Assembly: GCA_009760885.1 (NCBI GenBank)
Contig: CM019713.1
Span: 24,808,427 to 24,872,426 of the forward strand
Direction of reading: 5' to 3'
DNA: 64,000 bases
From: Achatina immaculata
Taxonomy: Eukaryota; Mollusca; Gastropoda; Stylommatophora; Achatinidae
In this document: piece after piece, positions 23,356-34,251 of the stretch
Layout of the letters: each line of letters starts with the position of its first letter
Position numbering within the stretch: position 1 is the stretch's first letter
The notes under the pieces: model-generated
Told to the model about the DNA's origin: nothing
Databases searched by the model: none
Seen by the model: only the letters and a program-made list of their open reading frames with translations
Position numbers and translations under genes: made by a program

Positions 23356-25137
23356 TTCCCTCAAAATGTTGATTTATTTGACATGTCTTTCCCTCAAAAT
23401 GTTGATTTATTTGATGTGTCTTTCCCTCAAAATATTGATTTATTTGACGTGTCTTCCCTCAAAATGTTGATTTATCTGACGTGTCTTTCCCTCAAAATGT
23501 TCATTTATTTGACGTGTCTTTCCCTCAAAATATTGATTTATTTGACGTGTCTTTCCCTCAAAATGTTCATTTATTTGACGCGTCTTTCCTTCAAGATACT
23601 GATTTATTTGACGCGTCTTTCCTTCAAGATACTGATTTATTTGACGTGTGTTTCCTTGAAGATATTGATTTATTTGACGCGTTTTTCCTTCAAGATATTG
23701 ATTTATTTGACGCGTCTTTCCTTCAAGATACTGATTTATTTGATGCATCTATCATTCAAAATATTGATTTATGTGACGCGTCTTTCCTTCAAGATATTGA
23801 TTTATTTGACGTGTCTTTACTTCAAGATATTGATTTATTTGACGCTTATTTCCTTCAAGATATTGATTTATTTGACGTGTCTTTCCTTCAAGATGTTGAT
23901 TTATTTGACACGTCTTCCTTCACAATGTTGATTTATTTGATGAGTCTTTCCCTCAAGATGTTGATTTATTTGACTCAAGATGTTGATTTATTTGATGTGT
24001 CTTTCCTTCAAGATGTTCATTTATTTGACGCGTCTTTCCTTCAAGATATTGATTTATTTTACGCGTCTTTCCTTCAAGATATTATTTATTTGACGTGTGT
24101 TTCCTTGAAGATACTGATTTATTTGACGCGTCTTTCCTTCAAGATATTGATTTATTTGATGTGTCTTTCCTTCAAGATATTGATTTATTTGACGCGTTTT
24201 TCCTTCAAGATATTGATTTATTTTACGCGTCTTTCCTTCAAGATATTATTTATTTGACGTGTGTTTCCTTGAAGATACTGATTTATTTGACGCGTCTTTC
24301 CTTCAAGATATTGATTTATTTGATGTGTCTTTCCTTCAAGATATTGATTTATTTGACGCGTTTTTCCTTCAAGATATTGATTTATTTGACGCGTCTTTCC
24401 TTGAAGATATTGATTTATTTGACGCGTCTTTCCTTCAAGATACTGAATTATTTGTCGCGTCTTTCCTTCAAGATATTGATTTATTTGACGCGTTTTTCCT
24501 TCAAGGTATTGATTTATTTGACGCGTTTTTCCTTCAAGATATTGATTTATTTGTCGCGTCTTTCCTTCAAGATATTGATTTATTTGACGCGTCTTTCCTT
24601 CAAGATATTGATTTATTTGACGCGTCTTTCCTTCAAGATACTGAATTATTTGACGTGTCTTTCCTTCAAGATACTGAATTATTTGTCGCGTCTTTCCTTC
24701 AAGATATTGATTTATTTGACGCGTTTTTCCTTGAAGATGTTGATTTATTTGATGCGTCTTTCCTTCAAAATGTTGATTTATTTGACGCGTCTTTCCTTCA
24801 AGATATTGATTTATTTGATGCGTCTTTCCTTTAAGATACTGATTTATTTGATGCATCTTTCATTCAAAATATTGATTTATGTGACACGTCTTTCCTTCAA
24901 GATATTGATTTATTTGACGTGTCTTTACTTCAAGATATTGATTTATTTGACGCTTCTTTCCTTCAAGATATTGATTTATTTGACGTGTCTTTCCTTCAAG
25001 ATATTGATTTATTTGACACGTGTTCCTTCAAAATGTTGATTTATTTGATGAGTCTTTCCATCAAGATGTTGATTTATTTGACTCAAGATGTTGATTTATT
25101 TGATGTGTCTTTCCCTCAAAATGTTGATTTATTTCAC
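23356..25137. repeat. 33-bp minisatellite, about 54 copies
   Basis: Unit gatattgatttatttgacgc plus gtctttccttcaa. Because 33 is divisible by three, several frames on both strands stay open for 100-314 codons. The ORFs overlap one another and follow only the unit, so they are not genes. Local blocks of about 165 bp (with 'ttattttacgcg' and 'gatattatttatt' variants near 24050 and 24215) are duplicated. Confidence 0.95.
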
Positions 25138-26030
25138 TCTCCCTATGTCATAGATCAATAGAAACATCTGATGTTTTAAAAAAAGTTAAATTCAATGCGT
25201 GAATGAATTATTTCATTTTCCAATTAACAGAATCTTAACTTTGAAACTGATCTCTCGCTAGAGAAAGTCATAACCAAAAACTGAAACAAAAAAAAATGAT
25301 TAGAGGAAGAAGAAATCGCAGGAGATGACAACGTCCTTGACTCGTTTAAGAAATAGCACAAAAAAAAAGTCTTAACTGGGGACTCTGAGCCCAACAAAAG
25401 CACAGAGCACTGGGGACTCTGAGACCAACAAAACACAGAACACTGGGGACTCTGAGACCAACAAAAGCACAGAGCACTGGGGACTCTGAGCCCAACAAAA
25501 GCACAGAGCCCCCAAGCATAATTAGCTCCTTGTCACGTTAGACAAACTCAGTGTAAACAGAAGAAGCAAAAACAACTAACTCTATTACACAAGCATAAAC
25601 AACTCATTTCCTCCATTCAAAACAACATCTGAAAGACAGGGAGAAAACAATAATATAATCTGCCAGTGCCAACAAATATGGGAGAGGAGTGTCCAATATA
25701 GCTGACCAAGATCAGGCGCCGTTTTACAGCACTGCTGCCCACTCTGTGTCACAACAGCCTGGCACACGAGGAAGGGATCTATGTAGTTCATCATGATAAA
25801 AATGCTTGGCGGGTGGCATGCCGGGAATTCAGCCTCTCAACTTCCTGTGCGCGATCGTAGACATGACGCAACCCGTGAAAAACATTCATCTTTGTCATAA
25901 TAAGCTTTCATCGTTACTTCATTTCACAACAGTCAGCAGTCATCATTTTCTCTATTCATTATAAATCGTGTATCATTTTCATCTGTTATCATTATCGCTT
26001 GTGAGAATTTAAAAAAATCTGTTCCTCTAC
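25138..26030. other. unique sequence with a 34-bp, four-copy repeat
   Basis: Four copies of ggggactctgagcccaacaa plus aagcacagagcact lie at 25377-25510. The rest, including small ORFs at 25585-25794, has no recognised similarity. Confidence 0.6.
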
Positions 26031-26034
26031 TATT

Positions 26035-26460
26035 TGGAAAAAGTAACAATAAAATTCCAACAATAACAACAATAATAACAACAATAAAAATAACAATAAT
26101 AACGACACTAATGACAACAACACTAATAACAACCATAAAATAACAACACTGATAAACAATACAAAATAACAGCAATAATAAATATACAATAGCAACAATA
26201 AAATAACATTAGTAACAATAACAAGAGTAGAATAGGACCAATAACAACAATAACAATACTAAAATAGAAACAAATATAAAATCAATAAAATAGTAAAAAA
26301 TACAACTGATAATATAGCAAATAGCTATAACAATAATAAAGTAACAATAATGAAAATAAAATAACAACATTAGCAACTGATAAATAGCAAACATCGATAA
26401 CAACACTAAAATAACAACACCAATAATAATAAAATAACAAGAACAATAACAACTACAAAA
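26035..26460. repeat. AAC/AAT triplet low-complexity tract
   Basis: A dense mix of aataac, aacaac and aaaataac. Minus-strand ORFs here are Leu/Ile/Val-rich translations of the triplets. Confidence 0.9.
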
Positions 26461-26534
26461 GACAGAAAAAATGCCACATTTCTAAAGACGCGACACATGA
26501 AATTCTAAAACGAAACACAAGATGGACAGAGTGA

Positions 26535-27260
26535 GAAACCAGTCGAACAGCCCCAAGAAGACTGACTGAACATCCCTAGGAAGATTAACTGAACAGCCCT
26601 AGGAAGATTAACTGAACAGCCCTAGGAAGACTGACTGAACAGCCCTAGGAAGATTAACTGAACAGCCCTAGGAAGACTGACTGAACAGCCCTAGGAAGAT
26701 TGACTGAACATCCCTAGGAAGACTGACCGAACAGCCCTAGGAAGATTGACTGAACAGCCCTAGGAAGACTGACTGAACATCCCTAGGAAGATTGACTGAA
26801 CATCCCTAGGAAGATTGACTGAACAGCCCTAGGAAGACTGACTGAACAGCCCTAGGAAGATTGACTGAACATCCCTAGGAAGACTGACCGAACAGCCCTA
26901 GGAAGATTGACTGAACAGCCCTAGGAAGATTGACTGAACAGCCCTAGGAAGACTGACTGAACATCCCTAGGAAGATTGACTGAACATCCCTAGGAAGACT
27001 GACTGACCGAACAGCCCTAGGAAGACTGACTGAACAGCCCTAGGAAGATTGACTGAACAGCCCTAGGAAGACTGACTGAACAGCCCTAGGAAGATTGACT
27101 GAACAGCCCTAGGAAGATTGACTGAACAGCCCTAGGAAGATTGACTGAACAGCCACAAGAAGACTGACTGAACAGCCCTAAGATGACTGACTGAACAGCC
27201 CCAAAAAGACTGACTGAACAGCCCCAGGAAGAATGACTGAACAGCCCCAAAAAACTGACA
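26535..27260. repeat. 24-bp minisatellite, about 30 copies
   Basis: Unit aggaagactgactgaacagc plus ccta, alternating with aggaagattgactgaacatc. Flanking units are more divergent (ccaaaaagactgac, ccacaagaagac). Confidence 0.95.
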
Positions 27261-27865
27261 GAACAGTGAGAACTGTCAGATGTGCTTGTAAAATGAGAAA
27301 GAATTGCCAAGTTAAAGAGTCATAATGGGCGTTAAGTTTGAATTCCCAGTACTACAAGAAAGTTCAAAAAAAAAAAGAAGAGAAGCGAGCAGTGAGTCAG
27401 GAAATGACAACAAAGCGGATTACGAGAAAAGAAAATAATGTAAGGGAAAAGATTGGAGAGATACAGTTAGGATAAGAGACACCACATGAATAATGAGGGG
27501 AAAATGGAAAAATAAAAGGACGAGACTAACAAATTATCATCATCCTGTGTAAGTTGAGTCACTGACTTACTTCTGTATTCTGATTAAAATGAATGAATGC
27601 TCTCATTTTCCGGGAAGAGGGGGGGGGCCCCTTGGGAAGGCTTTTGGGGAGGGGGGGGTATGACATGTGACGTCTGAGATGCAGAATTGAAGAGAAAGAA
27701 AATCTAAGATATGAAAATGAGACGCTGATTTATTTATGAGAAAGGAGTCTCATTACGTGACAAAGTGCATGCATTTTGTATTTGCAATAAACAGTTACTG
27801 ATACGCGAAGCAGACCTATATACAAGTGTACTGTAGGTGCTAAAATTATGGGATAAACATTCATT
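27261..27865. other. unique sequence with G-rich patch, no gene
   Basis: A purine and G-run patch at 27617-27660 (gagggggggggcccc, ggagggggggg). No ORF of interest. Confidence 0.5.
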
Positions 27866-27869
27866 TATT

Positions 27870-28725
27870 CATTTGCATGTCCCTTGCGGAACTTTGCCTC
27901 CCTAACAGCACTCCTGTAGGCCTCTCGGTTGTGAGCAAGATGGCCTGCTGCTGCTGCATCCATTTGCAGATCGTCAACGATGTCTTGTAGCCATCTTCGT
28001 CTTGGTCTTCCTCTCTTTCTTTTTCCCATTATGTACCCTTCCAAGACGGTCTTCTCTAAATTATCATGACGTTTAATGTGTCCAAAATATTTAAGTTTTC
28101 TCTCTTTAATCCTCTTTACTAGCCAGCCTTCGTCAATATTAAGCTCTTGCAGTATGGATATTTTTTTTTTTGTGTCCACGATATTTGGAGAACTCTTCTG
28201 TAGCATTTACATTCAAAGGCATTTATGTGTTTCTCAGCTGTTTTGTTAAGTGTCCAGGTCTCACAGGCATATGTTGCGATGGGAAAGATGTATGCCCTTA
28301 AAAATCTTATTTTTATAGTTCTGTCTGCTCCTCTCCACAGATTCTTTATTTGTTTTACTTTCTGAAGAGCGATAGATGCCCTCCTTTTAATTTCCCTCAT
28401 TGTATCTCCATTATTAGTTAGCAGTGATCCAAGATAGGATAAGCAGCTTTCTTTTTTTTTATACATTTTTCTTGTCAATCTTTTGAATTTGAAACAAATT
28501 GACATTTGAAACCTTGGCTTCTTTTTTTCCCTAAGGAAACTGTTTGTTGTATAAGTTGTTTGAAATTGGGGGAAACTGTTTGTTTTATAAGTTGCTTGAA
28601 GATGGGGGAATCTGTTTGTTGTATAAGTTGCCTGAAGTTAATGCACTGGTTCAGATTTCCAACTTTAATTTTTAATCCAGTAAACATATTCATACAAGTC
28701 TGGCAAGCTGGCTTGTTTGCTAAAT
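27870..28725 (-). pseudogene. LINE retrotransposon C-terminal remnant (family 1)
   Basis: Minus-strand reading frames give the end of a LINE reverse-transcriptase protein: YLGSLLTNNGD (thumb-side motif), IRFLRAYIFPIATYACETW, FGHIKRHDNLEKTVLEG, then GKRKRGRPRRRWLQDIVDDL and AYRSAVREAKF before the stop. A frameshift at the poly-T near 28163 splits it into two ORFs (28119-28505 and 27865-28206). An upstream stretch (about 28640-28720) reads TGLKIKV, the 'GLKINxxKTK' motif. It is followed by a foreign block of three 36-bp repeats (28533-28640). The element ends near 27880 in an (ATGA)n-like tail. The same family occurs at 56715-57170. Confidence 0.85.
28533..28640. repeat. 36-bp repeat, three copies inside a LINE remnant
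   Basis: Three blocks begin gga(a/t)(a/t)ctgtttgtt and contain tataagttg. They interrupt the LINE frame between GLKIKV and YLGSLLTNNGD, so they expanded after the LINE died. Confidence 0.8.
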
Positions 28726-28914
28726 ATAACAGAACCTTGTGGTTACAGAAGTCAGATTTGAGGTTGATATGTTTTAGTTTGGTTGGCGAAGTTGCCTTGG
28801 ACCTTTTTGCCCTACATCTTTTTTCTCTTGACTGACAGCATTAGTAAAAGCAATCCAACTAACAAAAACAGCATATTGTCAGCTCTTTGAGTATTTGTCT
28901 TTTCTTATCAGTTT

Positions 28915-29032
28915 TGACTGGGTGACTAAGTTGCCTGCAGCTGGGTGACTGGGTTGCCTGCAGCTGGGTGACTGGGTTGCCTGCAGCTGTGTGGCAAAGG
29001 TACCTGCAGCTGGGTGACAGGGTTGCCTGCGA
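28915..29032. repeat. 23-bp minisatellite (SINE-linker type), five copies
   Basis: Unit gtgactgggttgcctgcagc plus tgg. The same unit occurs seven times in the SINE at 32990-33330 and once in the SINE at 57268, so this array descends from that SINE. Confidence 0.85.
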
Positions 29033-29621
29033 CTTTATCATAAAAAATATGGCATGAAAGGGCTTTTCACATTTGAAAAAAAGACAATTTGTGTTATGCG
29101 CCATACTTTGTGTGATAACTGAATAGAGGACAACTCATCAAGAAGAAAGATCTTCATGTTCTTTAAATCATCGAAAACGAAAGAAAGGGGAAAAAGAGAG
29201 TAAAGAAAAACAAATGTCTGATATACAAAGTTAATAGATAAGTTAGTTGTGGATATTGCACAAATCGATTTGGGACGGAAGTTAGCAATCTAAATTAACA
29301 AAGAAAAAAAAAGAATCGTTAACCATTACCATAGCAACCAGTTGACGCATTTTAACATGGAAATGACGTGAGATAATGGCGATAACGATGATGATGGCGA
29401 TGATGATAACGATGATGACATTAGTTTGTACGTTTTTTTGGACACATAAACCATATTAGGCGGTGTGACAGAATTTCGTTAAGTCCTCTGATGATGTTGT
29501 CATTACTAGATAGGCACAAATGTGTGCATTCCTCTGTGTGTATGCGTGTGTGCGCGCGCGCAGAAAGAGGGAGAGGTGGTGCCAAAGGGGGGGGGGGAAA
29601 GAGTATAAAAGAAAGTCTCAC
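29033..29621. other. intron-like sequence without gene; GAT and GT/GC microsatellites
   Basis: Contains gatgatggcgatgatgataa at 29385-29420, a tgtgtgcgcgcgcg tract near 29545-29560, and an 11-base G run near 29588. It is presumably intron on the 3' side of the KCNH exon. Confidence 0.5.
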
Positions 29622-29852
29622 CGTTTTTACAGTAGAGCTGCAACTCCGTCTTCAGTTCTCTCCTCTCAAGTAAAGCCTCGGAAATCTTGGCTGTCTCCAG
29701 GTCCGAAGTCTCCGGCCCGTACAGGAACTTACATCCAGAGCCCTTGGCCATGACATTGGCCCTGGAAAAGCCGGTGAGTTCACAGAACCCATCCGAGCAG
29801 TAAACTATTGGCCAGCCAGACGCCTGGGCGTTCCCCAGCACAAAGTTGCTAT
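29622..29852 (-). CDS. KCNH (ELK-like) voltage-gated K+ channel, PAS-domain exon
   Basis: A single internal exon of 231 bp. The acceptor is 'ttttccag' before the exon start at 29852; the donor is 'gtgagac' after 29622. The translation gives SNFVLGNAQASG, then WPIVYCSDGFCELTGFSRA, then CKFLYGPETSD, EALLERRELKTE and LQLYCKNG. This is the core of the N-terminal PAS (eag) domain of KCNH channels, a cytoplasmic domain that binds the C-terminal cyclic-nucleotide-binding-homology domain and slows gating. IVYCSDGFCELTG and FLYGPETS are closer to ELK (vertebrate KCNH3/4/8) than to ERG or EAG. Both splice junctions fall after the first base of a codon (phase 1/1). From memory, 231 bp with this phase is also the size of exon 2 in vertebrate KCNH genes. 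I could not find the other exons in the window; introns in such genes are often very long. There are no stops or frameshifts. The alternative is an isolated exon duplicate. Confidence 0.9.
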
Positions 29853-30199
29853 CTGGAAAACATAAAATAGGCGTGGCTATACGTTCAATATCATCACTTT
29901 AATCACAATAAGGGCGTTATCAGCGAGAATAGGCCAATCAGTCATTCAAGGTCATAGTTCACTTACTCCCAGAATACAGTGATGACAGACTGTGCAGTAA
30001 CATATGACCTTCATCGTACTGGAGCTTGCTCTGAAGCTCAACATTTCTATAAGGACATCGCTCTCTCTTTTTCTGATATACACATGGGATATAGAAAAGT
30101 CTATAAGTCTTCACTGTCTGGTTATAATATCCACCACTTGGCAAAAAAACCAAAACAAAACAAAAACGCTGTATGTCAAAAGCCAAAGCACAGTAGAAC

Positions 30200-30655
30200 A
30201 ACATTTAACTACAGCATGTCTCATAGTCATAACCTATCTTGTTATATGGAAGTGAATCATGGACAATAGGCAAGTCTGCACAAAAATCATTGGAAGCAGC
30301 AGAAATGTGGTTTATTAGAAGAATGTTGCGAATCCCCTGGACGGCAAAAATAACTAATGAAGAATGTATGAGAAGAGCTGGAGAGACAAAAAACCTTGTC
30401 AGAAAGATAAGAGAGAGACAATGTACTTTCATAGGACATGCAATGAGAAGAGGGGGCATTGAAAATATTATAACAACAGGAAAAATAGAAGGAAGAAGAT
30501 CAAGAGGAAGACCAAGAGAAATGATACTGGACAGTCTGACGGGATGGTGTGAGAGGAGATCACCAACTGAACTGATGGCCTGCATGAAGGATCGGGTACT
30601 CTGGAGAAGCATAATAGCCAACGCCAGTCGGCACGGCACATGATGATGATGATGA
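30200..30655 (+). pseudogene. LINE C-terminal remnant with (ATG)n tail (family 2)
   Basis: An open frame of 134 codons (30239-30643) reads LYGSESWT, then MWFIRRMLRIPW, FIGHAMRRGG, GKIEGRRSRGRPREM, DRVLWRSIIANASRHGT and stop, immediately followed by a gatgatgatg tail. This is the distal domain after the reverse transcriptase in non-LTR elements, a region common in invertebrate genomes. The 5' part is missing (dead-on-arrival copy). It lies in opposite orientation to the KCNH exon. A near-identical truncated copy is at 32098-32330 (minus). Confidence 0.85.
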
Positions 30656-30734
30656 TGTCTCATAGTTCATTAGATCTACTTCTCGTTAGTGTGGAGCTTT
30701 TAAATATAACATAGGATGCCGAGTCCGAAATGCT

Positions 30735-30905
30735 TAGTCAATCTTTCGTAGCCAAGGTCGATGGTAAGAATCTGAACTAGGGCAACCAGTCATCCAAGGG
30801 CTGTAGAAACAGGTACCTGACTTCTTCTGGAGTTGAGAAAGAAAAGGCGGCCTGACATAATGCTGACCTTATCACCCCCCTGGTGTGCCGACAGGTCAAG
30901 TAAAA
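30735..30905 (+). mobile_element. degenerate tRNA-derived SINE fragment
   Basis: The conserved core 'caggtacctgacttcttctg' then 'gttgagaaagaaaaggcgg' aligns with 'gggtacctggtttcttctcg' and 'gttaggaaggaaaggcgg' of the SINE at 57268. Upstream 'ggtaagaatctgaac' may be a decayed B box. Confidence 0.55.
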
Positions 30906-31129
30906 TATGACACTAATATGACACTAATATGAAACCAATATGAAACTAACGCTATTATCTGTATTTACCCCTATGCCATAAACTGACTTTATTTTATTTA
31001 TTTATTTAACAGATAATACAGCAGACTGTCACTTTTCAAAAGCCATGTTTGTAAAGCTAGCTGATACTTGACATCATTTCATCTAAGTAGATAGTTTTTA
31101 TCTCTTATATGATTTTAAACAGTCAATAA

Positions 31130-31660
31130 GTTAACTTTAGTAGAAGAGAGTATCGAACAAACTAAAGTTAACACTGAAGATAAACATTCTTATGACTGCC
31201 ACTCTCTATGGACCCGAAACATGGACAACATAACTGAAGGCACAGCAAAACAGAAAAAAAAAGAACTAAAAAGCTTCCATCTTTGCTGCCTTCATGAAAT
31301 AATGAACATAAAGTGTCAGGATAAAGTAATAAACTCCAAGGTATTGTAGTGTGGTATGCTACCATCCATGACTACAATACTGGGAACACCAAGAATGAGA
31401 TAGCTGTGATATGTAGCACTAATTGGGTACAACCATTTTCCCAAGCAAGTCCCGCACAGAGGTCCACGTGGGAAAAAGCCCAGGCGGGAAATCTGAACTG
31501 ATATAAACTGATATTTGTAAGTTATCAGTGAGTGATTTTCCCCACCAAAAGTTGAGAACCGGCGTAAGACTGAGCCGAACGGAAAGTGATTCTGCGTAAT
31601 TGTGCAGCATAATCTGAGAAGGAAGCGAAGGTCAAAATTAAACATAAAAGAACAAACGAA
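31130..31660 (+). pseudogene. highly degraded LINE C-terminal remnant (family 3)
   Basis: The plus-strand translation, with several stops, still shows KLTLKINILMTATLYGPETW, then KSFHLCCLHEIMNIKCQDKV and LPSMTTILGTPRMR. These match the common invertebrate LINE motif YGCETWT ... LRxILxIKWQDKVTN ... LPSIE. The fragment is followed by a ggacggatggacggacgg microsatellite (31655-31690). Confidence 0.65.
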
Positions 31661-31690
31661 CGGATGGACGGACGGATGGACGGACGGTTG

Positions 31691-32097
31691 TACGGACATT
31701 TCAAAAGTTTAAGATTTGGGCACTCATTTCAGTCTGGACGCAAGCGTAAGGATACTGGACTTTGTATCAGATACTTTGTTGTTGTTGTTGTTGTTATCGT
31801 GGTCGATTATGCAAAGCCTATAATGAAGAATCAGCTGTGAGAAAAGTTGTGGCACAAAATGATGGAGTAAGTTTCACAACTTTTAATATCTGCAGGTGTC
31901 ACGAGCTTGCTCCAAGATTAATGTAGCCATTACTAGCTTCGGCTTGGCAGTCGTTTGAAGTATGAATGACAGCATCAAGAGATAGACAAGACAGCTTTTT
32001 TATGACTCGTAGCCAAGGCGAGGTAGACCTGGTTTACGAATGCGACGATGATGCAGCATAATGATGACGACGACGATGACAGCACATGTATATGGAT
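31691..32097. other. unique intron-like sequence with (GTT)n and GAC microsatellites
   Basis: gttgttgttgttgtt occurs near 31780 and gacgacgacgatgac near 32065. No gene is recognised. Confidence 0.5.
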
Positions 32098-32330
32098 TCA
32101 TCATCATCATCATCATCATCAGGTGCCGTGCCGACTGGCGTTGGCTATTATGCTTCTCCAGAGTACCCGATCCTTCATGCACGCCATCAGTTCAGTTGGT
32201 GATCTCCTCTCAAACCATCCCGTCAGACTGTCCAGTATCATTTCTCTTGGTCTTCCTCTTGATCTTCTTCCTTCTATTTTTCCTCTTGTTATAATATTTT
32301 CAATGCCCCCTCTTCTCATTGCATAACTTA
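32098..32330 (-). pseudogene. LINE C-terminal remnant with (ATG)n tail (family 2)
   Basis: On the minus strand an intact stretch reads MRRGGIENII, RGKIEGRRSRGRPREM, DSLTGWFERRSPTEL, DRVLWRSIIANASRHGT and stop, then (atg)n. It is nearly identical to the end of 30200-30655 but more severely 5'-truncated, so these are two independent insertions in opposite orientations about 2 kb apart. Confidence 0.85.
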
Positions 32331-32339
32331 ATTATTGGA

Positions 32340-32455
32340 GAACAGAAACACATATAGCGTGATTTAATGGTGTCATGTGGTTTAATGTTGTCACGTGGGT
32401 TAATGTTGTCATAATGTTGTCATGTGATTTAATGTTGTCATGTGATTTAATCTCT
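32340..32455. repeat. about 19-bp repeat, five to six imperfect copies
   Basis: Units such as gtcatgtgatttaatgttgt with gg/at variants. It borders the 5' truncation point of the LINE remnant at 32098-32330. Confidence 0.75.
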
Positions 32456-32519
32456 CATTCTTCATGCGAGCCTCAAGCTCAGAATCTATAAACCCAGCCT
32501 TCGCTCCATTTTATTTATA

Positions 32520-32940
32520 TGCAGCCGATACACGGAGAACTAATCAGAGAACTGAAAGTAGACAGAGGATTTGAAGGAAGATTCCTCAGGAAAATTTTAA
32601 GAACACACTAGGGAGAACACATGACAAACGAGGAAATAACCAAAATGAACAGGCATTGAGAGCATTACTAAAGAGGTCAGAAGACGAAGGTGCAAATGGC
32701 TGGGACATATATTACGAATGGAAAGAACAAGATAGCCCTATACCTTCTTGACATGGAAACGCCAAGAAAGAGGGGCAGGCCATTTGGGACATTGAGACGC
32801 ACAATGCAAGAAGAGCTAAAGGAGGCAAGAAAGGCACAGTTTGAGGTATTCCGACTTGCTGAAGACAGGATTGGCTGGAGAACTTTTGTTGATGCCTTAC
32901 GCTCCATTGGGAGTATAGAGGATGATGATGCGACTTAATG
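32520..32940 (+). pseudogene. RTE-like LINE C-terminal remnant (family 4)
   Basis: The reading frame gives FEGRFLRKILRTH, then TNEEITK, KRGRPFGTLRRTMQEELKE, AEDRIGWRTFVDALRSIGS and EDDD before a gatgatgatg tail. The pattern 'GRPxxTWRRTxEEELK ... AxDRxxWRxxVDALCSxG' is typical of RTE/BovB-like LINE ends. Two stops and a frameshift interrupt it. Confidence 0.8.
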
Positions 32941-32989
32941 TTGTAATGTGACCTGACCAAGATAAAGGCGGTCCTACAAGGTCATGGAG

Positions 32990-33330
32990 ACGCCTAGGGG
33001 ACACGGTGAGCAGTGTCAATATTTTCCTTGACCTCCCGGCACACGGGACAAGGGACTTAATCAGCAGCACGCCTGCGTTTACCTCCCCTGTTTCAGAAGG
33101 TGTCAGGTACCTATTTCTTCAGCTGGGTGACTAAGTTGCCTGCAGCTGGGTGACTAAGTTGCCTGTAGCTGTGTGACAAAGGTGCCTGTAGCTGGGTGAA
33201 TGTTTTGCCTGCAGCTGTGTGACAGGGTTGCCTGCAGCTGGGTGAATGTGTTGCCTGCAGCTGGGTGGCAGGGTTGTTTCCAGCGGGACTTGAACCAGCG
33301 GCCCTCAACGAGAGGCTAGTGAACTAACAT
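32990..33330 (-). mobile_element. tRNA-derived SINE with an expanded 23-bp linker
   Basis: On the minus strand a tRNA-like head reads 'gttagttcactagcctctcg' (A-box side) and 'ggttcaagtccc' (B box). Seven 23-bp units (33117-33275) follow, then the core 'aggtacctgacaccttctg' and a tail with 'ccttgtcccgtgtgccggg'. The SINE at 57268 has the same head and core with only one such unit between them, so the extra six units are a later tandem expansion. Confidence 0.75.
33117..33275. repeat. 23-bp minisatellite within SINE, seven copies
   Basis: Unit cagctgggtgactaagttgc plus ctg, with tgtg/gggt and aatg/acag variants. Same unit as at 28915-29032. Confidence 0.88.
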
Positions 33331-33770
33331 TTTATTTGAAATATTTCACAATCATTATTATTGCCAATGTATAAGACCACAGACACTTAAATCTTCTTCT
33401 TCTAGGAAGGACGACCTCACCAAGGTGGACGCACTCCGTAGCGCCAATGAGGATTCATATGTACTAGAGGACGATAGTTGTGGCCATGAAACCTACAGCG
33501 GCTTAAGTTCTTGACACTGGATTATTATCTCCCCCACCTCACTCCATAATAAAAACATAATATAAACATACTACTCGTATAAACATATATTTATGTTGGC
33601 AAGGTTTGAGACATATAACACGTTTGTTTTGTGATATTTGCACACGGATTAAAAATTAACCCGAAAAAAAACCTCGCAACAAAAGTCAAAAATAGGAAAA
33701 TGTTTATTTTATTTACCCACCAACAAGGTTTAAAACACTTTATAAAGTTTTCTCTCCTGGGATCAAAACG
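33331..33770. other. intron-like sequence without recognised gene
   Basis: A short stretch at 33400-33460 (ttcttcttct, cgtagcgccaatgagg) may be a decayed copy of the microsatellite-headed element; the match is too short to call. Confidence 0.4.
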
Positions 33771-33778
33771 TATCTTTA

Positions 33779-33817
<39 letters not shown>

Positions 33818-34045
33818 GTGCTACAAACCCAGATACGGTTGGCTGCAATAGATTTATAACTGGCTGTGTCCCTTTCTTTCACACACTGTGCACAGCCTTG
33901 CTGAATTCGTCCATGTTTAGATGTTGTCCATATCAGTTGATACAGATAAGATTGCTGGTTCGGTTTTGATGCCGCTAATCTGGCCTGCTGTCTCCCGTGT
34001 GTCACATGACCAAATATGCAGGACTTTCCCATTTAGGTCTCTCTA
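33779..34045 (-). pseudogene. possible LINE remnant with (ATG)12 tail
   Basis: On the minus strand, weak LINE-like residues (FGHVTHGRQQ; in another frame TWMDEFSKAVHSVKERDT) precede a run of atg triplets (33779-33815). The arrangement matches the two family-2 LINE ends nearby, but the protein match is poor. Confidence 0.35.
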
Positions 34046-34251
34046 AGTTTCCTTGCGCGATGAATGTATACCAGTGATTGGCCTCTCCTCATGCTGGATT
34101 CCTCTCCTGACTTGCCTGAGAAGGTCATGATCAACTGACTTGATTATAATCACCAAGGCAACAGCACGGAACGAAGAGGCGTGATCGCCCGAAGCTACTA
34201 GCATGTCACATAACGAGATTTGCTAGTTTTTTGTGCGCTTTGTGCATGTTT

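Noticed and set aside
23383..25161. Overlapping 100-314-aa ORFs on both strands
   Set aside because: All are translations of the 33-bp minisatellite in several frames.
29506..29621. Extension of the KCNH frame to a 111-aa ORF (GETFFYTLSPPPFGTT...)
   Set aside because: The frame runs past a good gtgagac donor into G/T microsatellite sequence; family homology stops exactly at the donor.
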